Positions 53,220 through 62,967 of a DNA stretch of 64,000 nucleotides are shown one piece after another (position 1 is the first letter of the stretch; each line of letters starts with the position of its first letter). The stretch covers positions 2,705,804 through 2,769,803 of the forward strand of contig NZ_CP030032.1 of the NCBI RefSeq assembly GCF_003258315.1, in the 5' to 3' direction. Under the pieces are notes generated by a model. It had not been told where the DNA came from. It worked only from the letters and a program-made list of their open reading frames with translations, and made no database searches. The position numbers and the translations under genes were made by a program. This DNA is from Bradymonas sediminis. GTDB lineage: Bacteria; Myxococcota_A; Bradymonadia; Bradymonadales; Bradymonadaceae.

Positions 53220-54002
53220 GTGAGTCTTGGACTTATTTTCTTACTCATGACAATTGCGCTCATTGGTGGTATATGTATCACTACCATTGGGCCAGGTGGC
53301 ATTTTCGTCACCATCGCACTCTTTGCGCTCTTGGACCTCACTCCAAGTACGGTGGCAGGAACCGCCAGCGCAACCTTTATCGCAACAGGCATTGTTGGCA
53401 GCCTGGCGTATTTACGCTCAGGCGAGCTTTCGAAACCCGGCGCACGCCGCGCAGCCCTTGTTTTGGGCGCGGCCAGCGTCATCGGCGCGTTTGCCGGCGC
53501 CCAACTCAACACCATACTCGACGCGCGCCTCTTCGGAATAATGCTCGGCGCCTTCGTTTTATTGACTGGGTTAATCATTTTAATCCGCAGGGTTATGGGC
53601 TTGAGCAGCGACGCTGACTTCGAGCTCAACACCCCGAAAGCGGATATCGCAATGGTCGCGATTGGGCTCGGCGTCGGTCTGCCGGGCGGACTATTGGGAG
53701 TCGGTGGGCCTGTGCTGGCCGTTCCCATCATGGTGGTCCTGGGCGTGCCGATGCTCGTTGGCGTCGCCCTCGCGCAAGTACAATCCATTTTCATCGCAGC
53801 GTTCGCCACCGTTGGCTTTGCCATCCACGGCGCAATTGACTGGTCACTGGCCTTGTTGGTCGGCGTCCCGCTGCTCATAGGCACCGTCGCCGGGTGGTAT
53901 CTGGCGCGACGCATTAACCCCGACCGACTCCAACTCGGTCTGGCCGCGGTCCTCATTGGGCTGGGCGCTTATCTCCTAATTGGCGGAGGCACCCTCAACT
54001 AA
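53220..54002 (+). CDS. TauE/SafE family permease
   Basis: The 260-residue protein has about eight membrane segments and the internal two-fold symmetry of TauE/SafE proteins: the first half GGICITTIGPGGIFVTIALFAL-type loop and the second GLPGGLLGVGGPVLAVPIMVVLG-type loop (each quoted in part: TIGPGGIF, LLGVGGPVLA). Family members export sulfite, sulfoacetate or other organosulfur anions, with many of unknown substrate. It starts with GTG at 53220, 107 bases after the potassium channel, and is followed 52 bases later by the NRAMP-like gene, which suggests an operon. Confidence 0.87.
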   Translation: MSLGLIFLLMTIALIGGICITTIGPGGIFVTIALFALLDLTPSTVAGTASATFIATGIVGSLAYLRSGELSKPGARRAALVLGAASVIGAFAGAQLNTILDARLFGIMLGAFVLLTGLIILIRRVMGLSSDADFELNTPKADIAMVAIGLGVGLPGGLLGVGGPVLAVPIMVVLGVPMLVGVALAQVQSIFIAAFATVGFAIHGAIDWSLALLVGVPLLIGTVAGWYLARRINPDRLQLGLAAVLIGLGAYLLIGGGTLN

Positions 54003-54054
54003 GCATATCGACGAACCCGAAATTAAAAATTCACGCACTTAACCCTGAGATTCC

Positions 54055-55302
54055 ATGACCTTTATACAGTCCAATATCAAGAAATTCTTCGACCGCTTTG
54101 GTCTTTCGTTCGTAATGGTCGCCAGTTATTTCGGCTCCGGCTCGATCTTCATCGCAAGCCAGGCAGGGGTCGAATACGGCTATCTGCTCATCTGGGCCGT
54201 CGTTTGCGCTGTGTTACTCGGCGTCATGGCCCAGGATATGAGCGCGCGCCTGGGCATCTTTGGCGACACCCTGATGGGGTTTATTCGCAAAAGGCTGGGC
54301 AAAAAGCTGGCCCTGGGGCTGGCGCTATTTCTTTCTATTGGCTGTATCGCCTGGACGCTCGGGTTGACCGCCGCGGTCGGCATGAGCGTGGAGCTTTTGA
54401 CCGGCGGCGTCGTGCCCTGGCAGGTCACCGCGGTGGTCGCCGGAGTCTTGGCCATTATCACCGGCATCCTCGACTATAAGCATGTCGAGAAAGTCGTCAC
54501 CGGCATGATGATCTTGCTGCTGCTGCTCTATGTCGTGGTTGCGGGTTCAAGCTCGCCGTCATTTACGGGCATCCTGGGCGGCTTCATCCCACGCATCCCC
54601 GATATGGGCGCGATGCTGCTCGGCGCCGGACTCCTGGGCACCACCGCCCTGTGGCCGAACTTCTTTTTGGAGTCGATCCTGGTGCGGCGAAAGGGCTGGA
54701 ATTCCGAGCGCCACGTTAAGAGCATGCGCTCGGACCTGTTTTTGGGATACGCCGTCGGCGGCGCGATCACCATCTGCATCATCGTCGTCGCTGCGGCCGT
54801 GCTTGTCCCCGCCGGCATCACCGAACTCGCCACCTTCATGACCCCGGGCGAGGCGCTCGCCGAGGTCCTGGGAGACTGGGCGAAGACCGCGTTTTTGCTC
54901 GGAGTGATCGCCGCATCCTTCAATAGCATCATCCCGATCATGTGGACGGTCCCATTCATGATTCTGGAGGCCATCGACCATCCCCAAAAAGAACAGGGAA
55001 CCCACACCTTCCAGGCGGTCTACGCCGGCGGCACGCTCATCGGCCTGCTCTCGCCGCTGTTCGCCCTGGTCACCGGTCTGAGCGTGGTCGAAATGGTCGT
55101 CCTTTTCCCGACCTTCAACGGCGTCTTCGGCCTGCCCATCACCGCGGCGCTGCTCTTCTGGGCGGTCAACGACAGGAAGACGATGGGCGAGCACGTAAAT
55201 AGCTGGAAGCTCAACCTCATCAATATCGTACTGGTGGTCTTCTCGGCCTACGTGGCGATTAAATCGGTGCGCGGCGTCCTCGAGAAACTCTTCGGCGGCT
55301 AA
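54055..55302 (+). CDS. NRAMP-family divalent cation transporter, atypical
   Basis: The 415-residue protein has about 11 membrane segments and fits NRAMP: first-helix motif FGSGSIFIASQAG (26-38), third-helix DMSARLG (61-67) and sixth-helix LWPNFFLES (199-207). In transporters for Mn2+ and Fe2+ the first motif is DPGN and the sixth has MPH. Here both are changed, with no DPGN and Leu-Trp-Pro-Asn in place of Met-Pro-His-Asn. Its substrate may therefore differ, for example magnesium or no metal. It is 52 bases downstream of the TauE-like gene. Confidence 0.82.
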   Translation: MTFIQSNIKKFFDRFGLSFVMVASYFGSGSIFIASQAGVEYGYLLIWAVVCAVLLGVMAQDMSARLGIFGDTLMGFIRKRLGKKLALGLALFLSIGCIAWTLGLTAAVGMSVELLTGGVVPWQVTAVVAGVLAIITGILDYKHVEKVVTGMMILLLLLYVVVAGSSSPSFTGILGGFIPRIPDMGAMLLGAGLLGTTALWPNFFLESILVRRKGWNSERHVKSMRSDLFLGYAVGGAITICIIVVAAAVLVPAGITELATFMTPGEALAEVLGDWAKTAFLLGVIAASFNSIIPIMWTVPFMILEAIDHPQKEQGTHTFQAVYAGGTLIGLLSPLFALVTGLSVVEMVVLFPTFNGVFGLPITAALLFWAVNDRKTMGEHVNSWKLNLINIVLVVFSAYVAIKSVRGVLEKLFGG

Positions 55303-55333
55303 GGATTTCGCCCCCAACCGACCCCACCCAATC

Positions 55334-55364
55334 ACGGCAGCCGCTCAGCAAAGCCGGCTGCCGT
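55334..55364. terminator. hairpin between convergent genes
   Basis: A 10-bp stem (55334-55343 with 55355-55364); the right arm overlaps the 3' end of the csaA gene. Between the NRAMP gene and csaA, which converge. No T-run. Confidence 0.45.
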
Positions 55365-55698
55365 TGGGGACCGGCCTATCGGGGCGCGCAAGAATCACCG
55401 CCCCACCCTCCTCCTCATAAAACCCGGTGACCAGCACCTCGGACATCATCGGGCCAATCTGCTTAGGCGCAAAATTCACCACACAGAGCACCTGGGTGCC
55501 GACAAGCTCGTCGGCGTGATAGCGCGCGGTTATCTGCGCGCTGCTCTTCTTCACCCCCAGTGACTCGCCGAGGTCCACCCACAACTTATAAGCCGGCCTG
55601 CGCGCCTCCTCGAAGACCTCCGCGCGGACCACCGTGCCCACCCGCAGCTCCACCCGCTGGAAATCCTGCCAAGAGATAAAATCGTCGGATGTCGTCAT
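55345..55698 (-). CDS. csaA: CsaA-like tRNA-binding-domain protein
   Basis: The 117-residue protein is a tRNA-binding OB-fold of the CsaA kind: ELRVGTVVRAEVFEEARRPAYKLWVDLGE, quoted as ELRVGTVVRAE with PAYKLWVDLG, then VNFAPKQIGPMMSEVLV. CsaA proteins bind tRNA and have been linked to protein secretion in Bacillus. The domain also occurs at the end of MetG, but here it stands alone and is of the CsaA length (about 110). ATG at 55698 has gagaaaaggaag ahead of it. Confidence 0.85.
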   Translation of the reverse strand: MTTSDDFISWQDFQRVELRVGTVVRAEVFEEARRPAYKLWVDLGESLGVKKSSAQITARYHADELVGTQVLCVVNFAPKQIGPMMSEVLVTGFYEEEGGAVILARPDRPVPNGSRLC

Positions 55699-56025
55699 CT
55701 TCCTTTTCTCCTCAATCATGATTCATGGGTTAAGATATTCGACTGCGATAGCGCAGCGATAGGCACCGCCCAGCCACGACTTCCGCACACTATTCCATAA
55801 CCCTCAAAGTATCGCTTCAACAAGTTCACCCGCCGCTGAGCGAGACGCCTCGCCCAAAGACACCATCACACCCAGCTCTCTGCCGCCGAACTCGACATTT
55901 TCACCGATTCATGCGCATAATTCGCGGCGTCGGAATGGGCGCCACCAAGATTTGGTTCCACCCACTGCCGACACCCTACGACGCATCCCCCAAGTTTTAG
56001 CGACCGCAACTCACCGAATAAAAAT
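55699..56025. other. divergent intergenic region
   Basis: Promoter area for csaA (minus) and the penicillin-binding protein gene (plus). No coding region or RNA was seen. Confidence 0.45.
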
Positions 56026-58509
56026 ATGGCATCCAACCGACGTAAATCAGGCAAGAAGACCGCGAAATCCAAATCGAAGTCCAAGAAGAAGAAAGGCGGA
56101 CTCTTTGGCCGGCTGGTTAAGTGGATGATCGTGCTCACGCTGATCGGGGCGATCCTGGCGGGCGGCGCGGTGGCGGGCATCTTCTACTATTACGGCAGTG
56201 ACCTGCCGCAATTGCTCAAGCGCGAGGACTATAAACCCCTGCAACTCTCGCGGGTTTACGCCTCCGGCGGCGAGCTGATCGGGGAGTTTGTGGCCGACAA
56301 TGGGCGGCGTACGGTGGTCTCAATGGAGGAGCTGCCGGATTATGTGCGCTACTCCTTTATGGCCGCCGAGGACGCCGATTTCATGACCCATGAGGGCATC
56401 GATTACCTCGGCATGGTGCGCGCGTTCTACTACGCGATTCGCTACGATATTCCGGTCAAAGGCACCTCGACGATTACCCAGCAGGTGGTCAAAAACCTGA
56501 TGCTCACCCACGACCGAAAGGTGAAGCGTAAGATCAAAGAGATCATCCTGGCGCGCGAGCTCGACCGCAACCTGACCAAAAGCGACATCCTCTTTCTCTA
56601 CCTGAACACCATCTATCTGGGGCACGGCAACTACGGGGTCGAGGAGGCCGCGCGCTATTATTATGGCAAGCCGGCCCGCGACCTCACGCTCGCCGAGGCG
56701 GCGGCGCTGGCCGGGATTACCCAGTCGCCGGAGCGGCTCTCGCCCAAGAAATACCCGGAGCGAAACCTCAAGCGGCGCGAATATGTGCTCGGGCAATTGT
56801 GGCGCAAGGGGTTTATCGAAGAGGCGCAATATCGGGAAACCATGGAGATGCCGATCAAGACGGTGCCCTATGCCGAGAGCAATCCCTACCTGCACCAATT
56901 CCCCTATTTCGTGGCGCATACTCGCGAGCTTTTGGTCGAGAAATACGGCGAAGAGAAGGTCTATTCGGGTGGATTGCAGATCCACACGACCCTGGACGTC
57001 AACAAGCAGATGGCGGCCAAACTCGCGGTGCGCGACGGCCTGCGCACCTATGACGAGCGGCGCGGCTATTATAGCCGAATTCGGCGCATCAAAGACGCCG
57101 AGTTCGCGGCCTTTAATAAAAAGCAGGCCGCCAAAATCGCCAAGAGCGGGCTAAACCTGGGCAAATATTACGAGTCAGTGGTCACCTCGGTGGACGCTGA
57201 TAAAGAGCACCTCAACGTGCAATTGGGCGACTATGCCGCGCGCATCAAGCTTGAGCCGCGCGGACGCATCATCACCCCCGACCTCAAAAAGAAGGACAGC
57301 CCGGACCAGAAGCTCGACGCACTCTTTAAGCGCGGTGACGTCCTGCAGGTGGTGCCGCTTGCGACCGAGCCGGCCGAAGATGGCATCCTGCCGGTGGTCT
57401 TTCGCGACGGGCCGCAGGCCTCGATCGTCTCAATTGACCCGGTGACCCGCGACGTCGTCGCCCTGGTGGGCGGCTACGATTATGAGAAGAACCAATATAA
57501 CCGCGCGACCCAGGCGCGTCGCCAGACCGGCTCGACCTTCAAGCCCTTCGTCTACGGCGCCGGATTGGAGACCAAACGCATCACCCCGGCGACCATTTAT
57601 CTCGACAGCCCCGCGGTCTTTAAGATGCCCGGCGGCAAGAGTTGGTCGCCCAAGAACGCCGACCTCAAATGGCGCGGCCCGGTGCGCGTGCGCGAGGGCC
57701 TGGGCGCCAGCCGCAACGTCATCGCGGTGCGCGTGCTCACCGACGTCGGCCTCGACGCGGCCACCGAGTTCTCCAAGAAGCTCGGCATCAAGAGCCCGAT
57801 CGTGCAGAACTTCACGATGGTCATGGGCTCCAGCGAGCTGACCAACCTCGAGATCACCAACGCCTACGCCACCATCGCCAGCGGCGGCATGTACGCCGAG
57901 CCGCGCTTCATCACCCACGTCGAGAGCGCCAACGGCGAAACCGACTCCTTTGAGACACGCTTCACCCGCGTCCTCGCCCCCGAGGTCGCCTACCTGCTCA
58001 CCGACTTAATGACCGCGGTGACCATGGGCTATGTCGACAGCCACGGCACGCGCCGCGGCGGCACGGCCAGCGGACTCGCCCGCGCGTTCGGCCGCCCCTT
58101 CGCCGGTAAAACCGGTACCACCAACGACGCAAAAGACGCCTGGTTCATCGGCTTTACCCCTCAATATGTCACAGGTGCCTGGGTGGGTATGGACGATAAC
58201 TATACCCTGGGGCGCGGTGAATACGGCGCCAGGGTCGCCGGCCCGATCTGGGGCGACTTCATGAAGGTTGCCCACGAAGGGCTTGAGACCAAGGAGTTCG
58301 AGCCGCCGGCCTCCGGCATCGTCACCGCGACGATCGACCCGGCCACCGGCAAGCTCAGCCGCCAGAATGGCGTCGAAGAGGTCTTCCTCACCGGCACCGC
58401 CCCGACCACCTATGCACCGGTGGAAGCAAGCGGCAAAGCCGATGAGTTTTTGATGGGCCAATTTGACACCCCCGACGCGCCCCCCAGCGCGGCGGAAGAT
58501 GAAGAATAA
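56026..58509 (+). CDS. class A penicillin-binding protein (PBP1A-like)
   Basis: The 827-residue protein builds and crosslinks peptidoglycan. A Lys-rich cytoplasmic tail (1-30) and one membrane anchor (33-55) come first. The GT51 transglycosylase domain has AAEDADFMTHEG with catalytic Glu115 and the STITQQ motif. The transpeptidase domain (from about 410) has STFK with catalytic Ser503, SRN with Ser562, and KTG at 695-697. The region between (about 320-400) forms an inserted OB-like domain like that of PBP1A. The C-terminus is short and acidic. Substrate: lipid II in the periplasm. Converges on htpG. Confidence 0.95.
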   Translation: MASNRRKSGKKTAKSKSKSKKKKGGLFGRLVKWMIVLTLIGAILAGGAVAGIFYYYGSDLPQLLKREDYKPLQLSRVYASGGELIGEFVADNGRRTVVSMEELPDYVRYSFMAAEDADFMTHEGIDYLGMVRAFYYAIRYDIPVKGTSTITQQVVKNLMLTHDRKVKRKIKEIILARELDRNLTKSDILFLYLNTIYLGHGNYGVEEAARYYYGKPARDLTLAEAAALAGITQSPERLSPKKYPERNLKRREYVLGQLWRKGFIEEAQYRETMEMPIKTVPYAESNPYLHQFPYFVAHTRELLVEKYGEEKVYSGGLQIHTTLDVNKQMAAKLAVRDGLRTYDERRGYYSRIRRIKDAEFAAFNKKQAAKIAKSGLNLGKYYESVVTSVDADKEHLNVQLGDYAARIKLEPRGRIITPDLKKKDSPDQKLDALFKRGDVLQVVPLATEPAEDGILPVVFRDGPQASIVSIDPVTRDVVALVGGYDYEKNQYNRATQARRQTGSTFKPFVYGAGLETKRITPATIYLDSPAVFKMPGGKSWSPKNADLKWRGPVRVREGLGASRNVIAVRVLTDVGLDAATEFSKKLGIKSPIVQNFTMVMGSSELTNLEITNAYATIASGGMYAEPRFITHVESANGETDSFETRFTRVLAPEVAYLLTDLMTAVTMGYVDSHGTRRGGTASGLARAFGRPFAGKTGTTNDAKDAWFIGFTPQYVTGAWVGMDDNYTLGRGEYGARVAGPIWGDFMKVAHEGLETKEFEPPASGIVTATIDPATGKLSRQNGVEEVFLTGTAPTTYAPVEASGKADEFLMGQFDTPDAPPSAAEDEE

Positions 58510-58527
58510 GCCCGTGAATTCGGGGCC

Positions 58528-60483
58528 TTAGCCCAGTAAATCCACCATCAATTTATTCATCCGTTTGACGAAGGTGGCCGGGTCTTTCGGCTTGCCACCT
58601 TCGCTCAGGATGGCCTGGTCGAAGAGGACCTGGGCCCAGTCTTCGAAGTCGGCGTTGTCGACCTCGCCGCTGAGCTTTTCGATGATGGGGTGGGTCGGGT
58701 TAAGCTCGAGGACCGGGGCAAATCCCGGGCTAAACTCACCCGCCTGGCGCAAGATGCGGTCGAGGTTCGAGCTGACGCCCTGCGAGCCGGCCACCAGGCA
58801 GCTCGGCGAGGAGGTCAGGCGGCGCGAGACGCGCACGTCCTGGACTTCTTCTCCGAGCGTCTCTTTCAGCCGCTCGATCAACGCCTGGATCTCCTCCGAA
58901 GCCTCCGGGGTTTCATCCTTCTTCTCGCTCTCCTCATCCGCGTCGTCGGCGTCCTCGGACTTACCAAGGTCGAGGTCCAACTCGCCCATGGCGACCGACA
59001 CCAGCTCGTGCTCCTCGAACTCCGGCAGGTGCCCGACCAACCACTCGTCGACGCGGTCATGCAGCAGCAGCACTTCAATGCCCTTGTCGCGGAAGATCTC
59101 GAGGTGCGGGCTATTCTTGGCGGCCGCGAAGGACTCGGCGGTGACATAATAGATCTTCTTCTGCCCCTCCTTCATCCGCTCGACATAATCGGCCAGGCTC
59201 ACATCAGCGCTCGGCTCGTCGCTGTGGGTTGAGGAGAAGCGCAGCAATTTCGCGATGCGCCCGCGGTTGCGGTCATCCTCGATGACGCCCTCTTTGAGCA
59301 CCGGGCCAAAGGCCTCCCAGAATTTGGCGTATTTCTCGGGATTCTCGGTGTCCGCGGCGAGCTCCTCGAGCATGTCGAGGACGCGCTTGACGGCGGTCTT
59401 TCGCATGGCGCGCACCACGCGGTTCTCCTGCAAGAACTCGCGCGAGACGTTGAGCGTGAGGTCGTCGGAGTCCACCACGCCGCGCACAAAGCGCAGGTAA
59501 CGCGGCAGGAACATCTCGGCGTCGTCCATGATGAAGACGCGGCGCACGTACAATTTAATGCCGTGGCGCTTGCCCTCAAAATCGGTGTTCATATCGAAGG
59601 GGCGACGCGCCGGCACATAGAGCAGCGTCGTGAATTTGAGCGTCCCCTCGACCTTACTATGGGTCCAGATCAGCGGGTCCTCGAAGTCATGCGAAACATG
59701 CTTATAGAACTCCTGATACTCCTCCTCCTCGATGTCGGACTGCGAGCGGGTCCACAGCGCCGAGGCCTGGTTGACCGTCTCATAGGCGACCGCGGTGTCC
59801 TTGGCTTCTTCGTCTTCGCCCTCTTCGGTCTCGGGCTCCACGTCGACCGGCATCTCGATCGGGAAGGAGATATGGTCCGAATATTTGCGCACGATCTGGC
59901 GCAATTTATAATTTTCGAGCAGCTCCAGGTTTTCCTCGTTGAGGAACATCGTGATCTCGGTGCCGCGCGTGGGCTTCTCGATCGTCTCGACCGTATATTC
60001 GCCCTCGCCGTCGGACTCCCAGAGCACGCCTTCGTTGGCCGGCGCGCCCGCGCGACGCGTGCGCAGCTCGACCCGGTCGGCGACCATAAACGCCGAATAA
60101 AAACCGACGCCGAATTGACCGATGAGGTTCGCGTCCGACTTCTGGTCGCCGGACAATTGCGCGATGAACTCGCGCGTGCCGCTCTGGGCGATGGTCCCGA
60201 TATTGTGGGTGACCTCTTCGAGGTTCATGCCAATGCCGGTGTCGGCCACCGTCAGGGTCTTCGCCTCGGGGTCAAAAGACACGCGCACCTTCAGCTCGGT
60301 GTCGCCCTCATAGAGGTCGTTATCCTGAATCGCGGCAAAGCGCAGCTTGTCGATCGCGTCGGAGGCGTTCGAGATCAACTCACGCAAAAAGATCTCTTTA
60401 TTGCTATAGACCGAGTGAATCATCATCTTTAGCAATTGACTGGTCTGCGCTTCGAATTTGCGTACCTGTTTCTTCTCGCTCAT
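58528..60483 (-). CDS. htpG: chaperone HtpG (Hsp90)
   Basis: The 651-residue protein is the bacterial Hsp90. The N-terminal ATP site has ELISNASDAIDKLR (the catalytic Glu and Asn) and DTGIGM, then GQFGVGFYSAFM. The middle domain contains the conserved YVRRVFIMDD and SREFLQEN, and the C-terminal dimerisation domain ends without a TPR-binding tail. It has an acidic insertion near 210-225 (Glu/Asp-rich) and another at about 520-540, as in many deltaproteobacterial HtpG proteins. Length is normal. It converges on the penicillin-binding protein gene. Confidence 0.96.
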   Translation of the reverse strand: MSEKKQVRKFEAQTSQLLKMMIHSVYSNKEIFLRELISNASDAIDKLRFAAIQDNDLYEGDTELKVRVSFDPEAKTLTVADTGIGMNLEEVTHNIGTIAQSGTREFIAQLSGDQKSDANLIGQFGVGFYSAFMVADRVELRTRRAGAPANEGVLWESDGEGEYTVETIEKPTRGTEITMFLNEENLELLENYKLRQIVRKYSDHISFPIEMPVDVEPETEEGEDEEAKDTAVAYETVNQASALWTRSQSDIEEEEYQEFYKHVSHDFEDPLIWTHSKVEGTLKFTTLLYVPARRPFDMNTDFEGKRHGIKLYVRRVFIMDDAEMFLPRYLRFVRGVVDSDDLTLNVSREFLQENRVVRAMRKTAVKRVLDMLEELAADTENPEKYAKFWEAFGPVLKEGVIEDDRNRGRIAKLLRFSSTHSDEPSADVSLADYVERMKEGQKKIYYVTAESFAAAKNSPHLEIFRDKGIEVLLLHDRVDEWLVGHLPEFEEHELVSVAMGELDLDLGKSEDADDADEESEKKDETPEASEEIQALIERLKETLGEEVQDVRVSRRLTSSPSCLVAGSQGVSSNLDRILRQAGEFSPGFAPVLELNPTHPIIEKLSGEVDNADFEDWAQVLFDQAILSEGGKPKDPATFVKRMNKLMVDLLG

Positions 60484-60559
60484 ACTCTTTGCTCCATTAT
60501 TGGTTTCTCAATACATCAATGATTCAAGGGATTAAGCCCGCTTATTTAGGTCTTCGGGC

Positions 60560-60898
60560 TTAATTTGGCTTGCCGTCAATCGGCGGACAAGCGGCGCGCG
60601 CGTCGAGCTCGCGATAATATTGCTGGCGGCGGATCTCCTTATAGATCTCGCGCGACGGCTTATTAATCGCGCGCTGGCGCAGCTCGCACCAGTCCAGATA
60701 ATCCTGGACGTCGATATAGACGCGGTGCGGCTCAAACCCAAGGTCGGTATATTTGTCGAACGCGGCCTGCGCGTCGGCCAGCCAGCTCTGGTAGTCCTCG
60801 AAGAGCCCGACCTTATTGCGGCTGGCTTCGAGCAACAGGTTATAATCTGCTTCGCGGTACCAAGTGAAGGCGATAATTTGTGCTGTTGGCGATTCCAT
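60560..60898 (-). CDS. small conserved-looking protein of unknown function
   Basis: The 112-residue product is soluble and mixed helical, with an aromatic-rich N-terminal third (FTWYREADYNLLLEAS), a DLGFEPHRVYIDVQDYLDW stretch (in part: PHRVYIDVQDYL) and a basic C-terminal helix (REIYKEIRRQQYYRE). No family is recognised. Codon use and composition resemble a real gene, with a helical pattern that looks under selection. It lies 76 bases upstream of htpG on the same strand and may be cotranscribed with it. Confidence 0.65.
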   Translation of the reverse strand: MESPTAQIIAFTWYREADYNLLLEASRNKVGLFEDYQSWLADAQAAFDKYTDLGFEPHRVYIDVQDYLDWCELRQRAINKPSREIYKEIRRQQYYRELDARAACPPIDGKPN

Positions 60899-61168
60899 AA
60901 ACTCCTCGTCGATTAAGGCTTAATTCTGATATCAGCGCGCTCTTTCTACGCGCTCCAATATCACAACGATGCTAAGAGTCGATATGGTCATAAAATTCCC
61001 GCCCGGCCGAGCAGAACCCGGCGCGGCGATGATATGGGTTTCCATATGCCGGGCCGTTGGCCTAGAATGCGATTATCCGTGTCGCCGAGACGCTCCTTCT
61101 TTGCCCAGGCGCTCCTTGAATCGCTCTAAATTCCATCTCCGCCAAACCGCCGACCTCCGGGGGGCACC

Positions 61169-62893
61169 GTGATTGGAAACCTCATCGCCATTAAATTCCA
61201 GATGGTGCGCGGCGGCCTGCGCTCGAAACAAGATGGTCGCTTCCGCGGGCCGGTCTTTTTTGTGCTCAGCCTCTTCTTCTGGGTCAACCTGTACCGCGGC
61301 AGCCTGTGGTTGGTGTCTCAATCGATCGCGATTGAGCCGGTAGGCGAGTTGCTCATCCAGAAATTGCTGTCCATCGCGTTTCTGGTGTTCTTCGCGCTGC
61401 TGGCATTCTCGAATGTGGTGACCGCGTTTACGACCTTTTATCTGGCCGACGACCTTCAATTCTTGATGTCCAAGCCGATCCCGCGCGACACCTTTTTTAG
61501 CTCGCGCTTTATCGAATCGCTGGCGCAATCCTCCTGGATCGTCCTGCTCTTCGGGCTGCCGATCTTTATCGCGTCGGGGGTCGGCGTGGGGGCCACCTGG
61601 GATTATTATATGATGCTCGGGTTGGTGCTGCTGCCCTTTGTGGCGCTGCCCACCGCCTTCGCCACCTTGTTGTCGCTGCTGGTGACCAACCTCCTGCAGG
61701 CCAACCGAACCCGCGACGCCCTGCTCTTTTTGGGGCTCCTGGGCTTCTCGGGCCTCTTCTTTATCGTGCGCGCGCTGCGCCCGGAGCGCCTGCTTAACCC
61801 GGATAGCTTCGACTCCATCGGCCAGATGCTCGACCTCCTGTCGACCCCGACCAGCATCTATTTGCCCAGCGACTGGTGCATGAACGTGGTCATCCCGGTC
61901 CTCTTTAAGTCGGGCAGCCCGGATTGGTGGTCTTTCGGCATTCTCTATAGCACGCCGATGGCGCTGTTCTTCGTGTCGGCCTGGCTGCACCGGCGCTGGT
62001 ATTGGCGAGGGTATTCCAAGGCCCAGGAAGGCCGCCACGGCCAGGGCCTGCTTCAGATCGGGCGCGACTGGCTCTTAAAGCGAAGCGCGAATTTGCGCGG
62101 CGATCTCGAAGAGAACCTCGCCGACCTGGAGGCCCGGGGCGACACGCTGCTGTCGTCGTTTCGCGAGCTGGTGCGCAAGGACCAGAAGGTCTTCGTGCGC
62201 GACGCCTCTCAATGGTCCCAATTGCTGGTGGTGGTCGCGATCATCATCATCTACCTGGTCAATTATAAATACCTGGAGGCCGCCGCCGACCAGGAACTCT
62301 TCGGGCAGGTCGGCCTGTATTTCTTCAACCTGGCCTCCTGCGGCTTCGTCCTGGTCGCCCTGTCGGGGCGCTTCGTCTTCCCGTCGGTGAGCGTCGAGGG
62401 GCGAAGCTTCTGGCTGATCTTGCAGGCGCCGATCACGCTGGAGCGCTTTTTGGTGGGCAAATGGCTCGGCACGCTGGCCCCGGTCTTTATCGTCGGCCAG
62501 CTGCTGATCTGGTCCTCCAACCTCTTGGTGCTCCAGAATTGGGTGCTGATGCTGATCGCCAGCGCGTTGATCTTTTTGCTCACCCTGGTCTCGACCGCCA
62601 TGGCGATGGGCCTGGGCGCGGTCTATCCACAATTTCACAACCCCAACGCCGCCAAGATCGCCTCGAGCTTTGGCGCGGTTATCTATATGATCCTCGCCAT
62701 GCTCGTCGTCCTATTCACCCTGGCCTGCACCTTCGCGGTGACCATGCATATCGGGTCGCTGATCGACGGCAAAGGCGGCCGCTCCATCACCTCATACCAC
62801 CTGGTCATCTTCACCATCGGCCTGCTGACGCCGCTGGTTGTGTCGTGGATCTCTATTCGCATCGGCGCCGCCTCGCTGCGCAGGCGCCTTTGA
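61169..62893 (+). CDS. ABC-exporter-type permease
   Basis: The 574-residue protein is integral-membrane with about twelve membrane segments in two blocks (about 50-265 and 355-565) separated by a long charged loop (about 265-345). The layout and motifs such as LQFLMSKPIPRDTFFSSRF and, in the second half, LQAPITLERFLVGKWLGTL resemble putative ABC exporter permeases (the P-I-x-x-x-x-F-x-x-(R/K) box is typical). The ATPase is not inside this window and may be upstream, or in trans. It starts with GTG at 61169. The next gene begins 74 bases downstream. Confidence 0.75.
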   Translation: MIGNLIAIKFQMVRGGLRSKQDGRFRGPVFFVLSLFFWVNLYRGSLWLVSQSIAIEPVGELLIQKLLSIAFLVFFALLAFSNVVTAFTTFYLADDLQFLMSKPIPRDTFFSSRFIESLAQSSWIVLLFGLPIFIASGVGVGATWDYYMMLGLVLLPFVALPTAFATLLSLLVTNLLQANRTRDALLFLGLLGFSGLFFIVRALRPERLLNPDSFDSIGQMLDLLSTPTSIYLPSDWCMNVVIPVLFKSGSPDWWSFGILYSTPMALFFVSAWLHRRWYWRGYSKAQEGRHGQGLLQIGRDWLLKRSANLRGDLEENLADLEARGDTLLSSFRELVRKDQKVFVRDASQWSQLLVVVAIIIIYLVNYKYLEAAADQELFGQVGLYFFNLASCGFVLVALSGRFVFPSVSVEGRSFWLILQAPITLERFLVGKWLGTLAPVFIVGQLLIWSSNLLVLQNWVLMLIASALIFLLTLVSTAMAMGLGAVYPQFHNPNAAKIASSFGAVIYMILAMLVVLFTLACTFAVTMHIGSLIDGKGGRSITSYHLVIFTIGLLTPLVVSWISIRIGAASLRRRL

Positions 62894-62967
62894 GTTATAT
62901 GCGCGCAGAGAAAACGCTCCGCGCGATGGTTTTCCCAAATTATTAATCATTAAGTTGTAGATTATTT

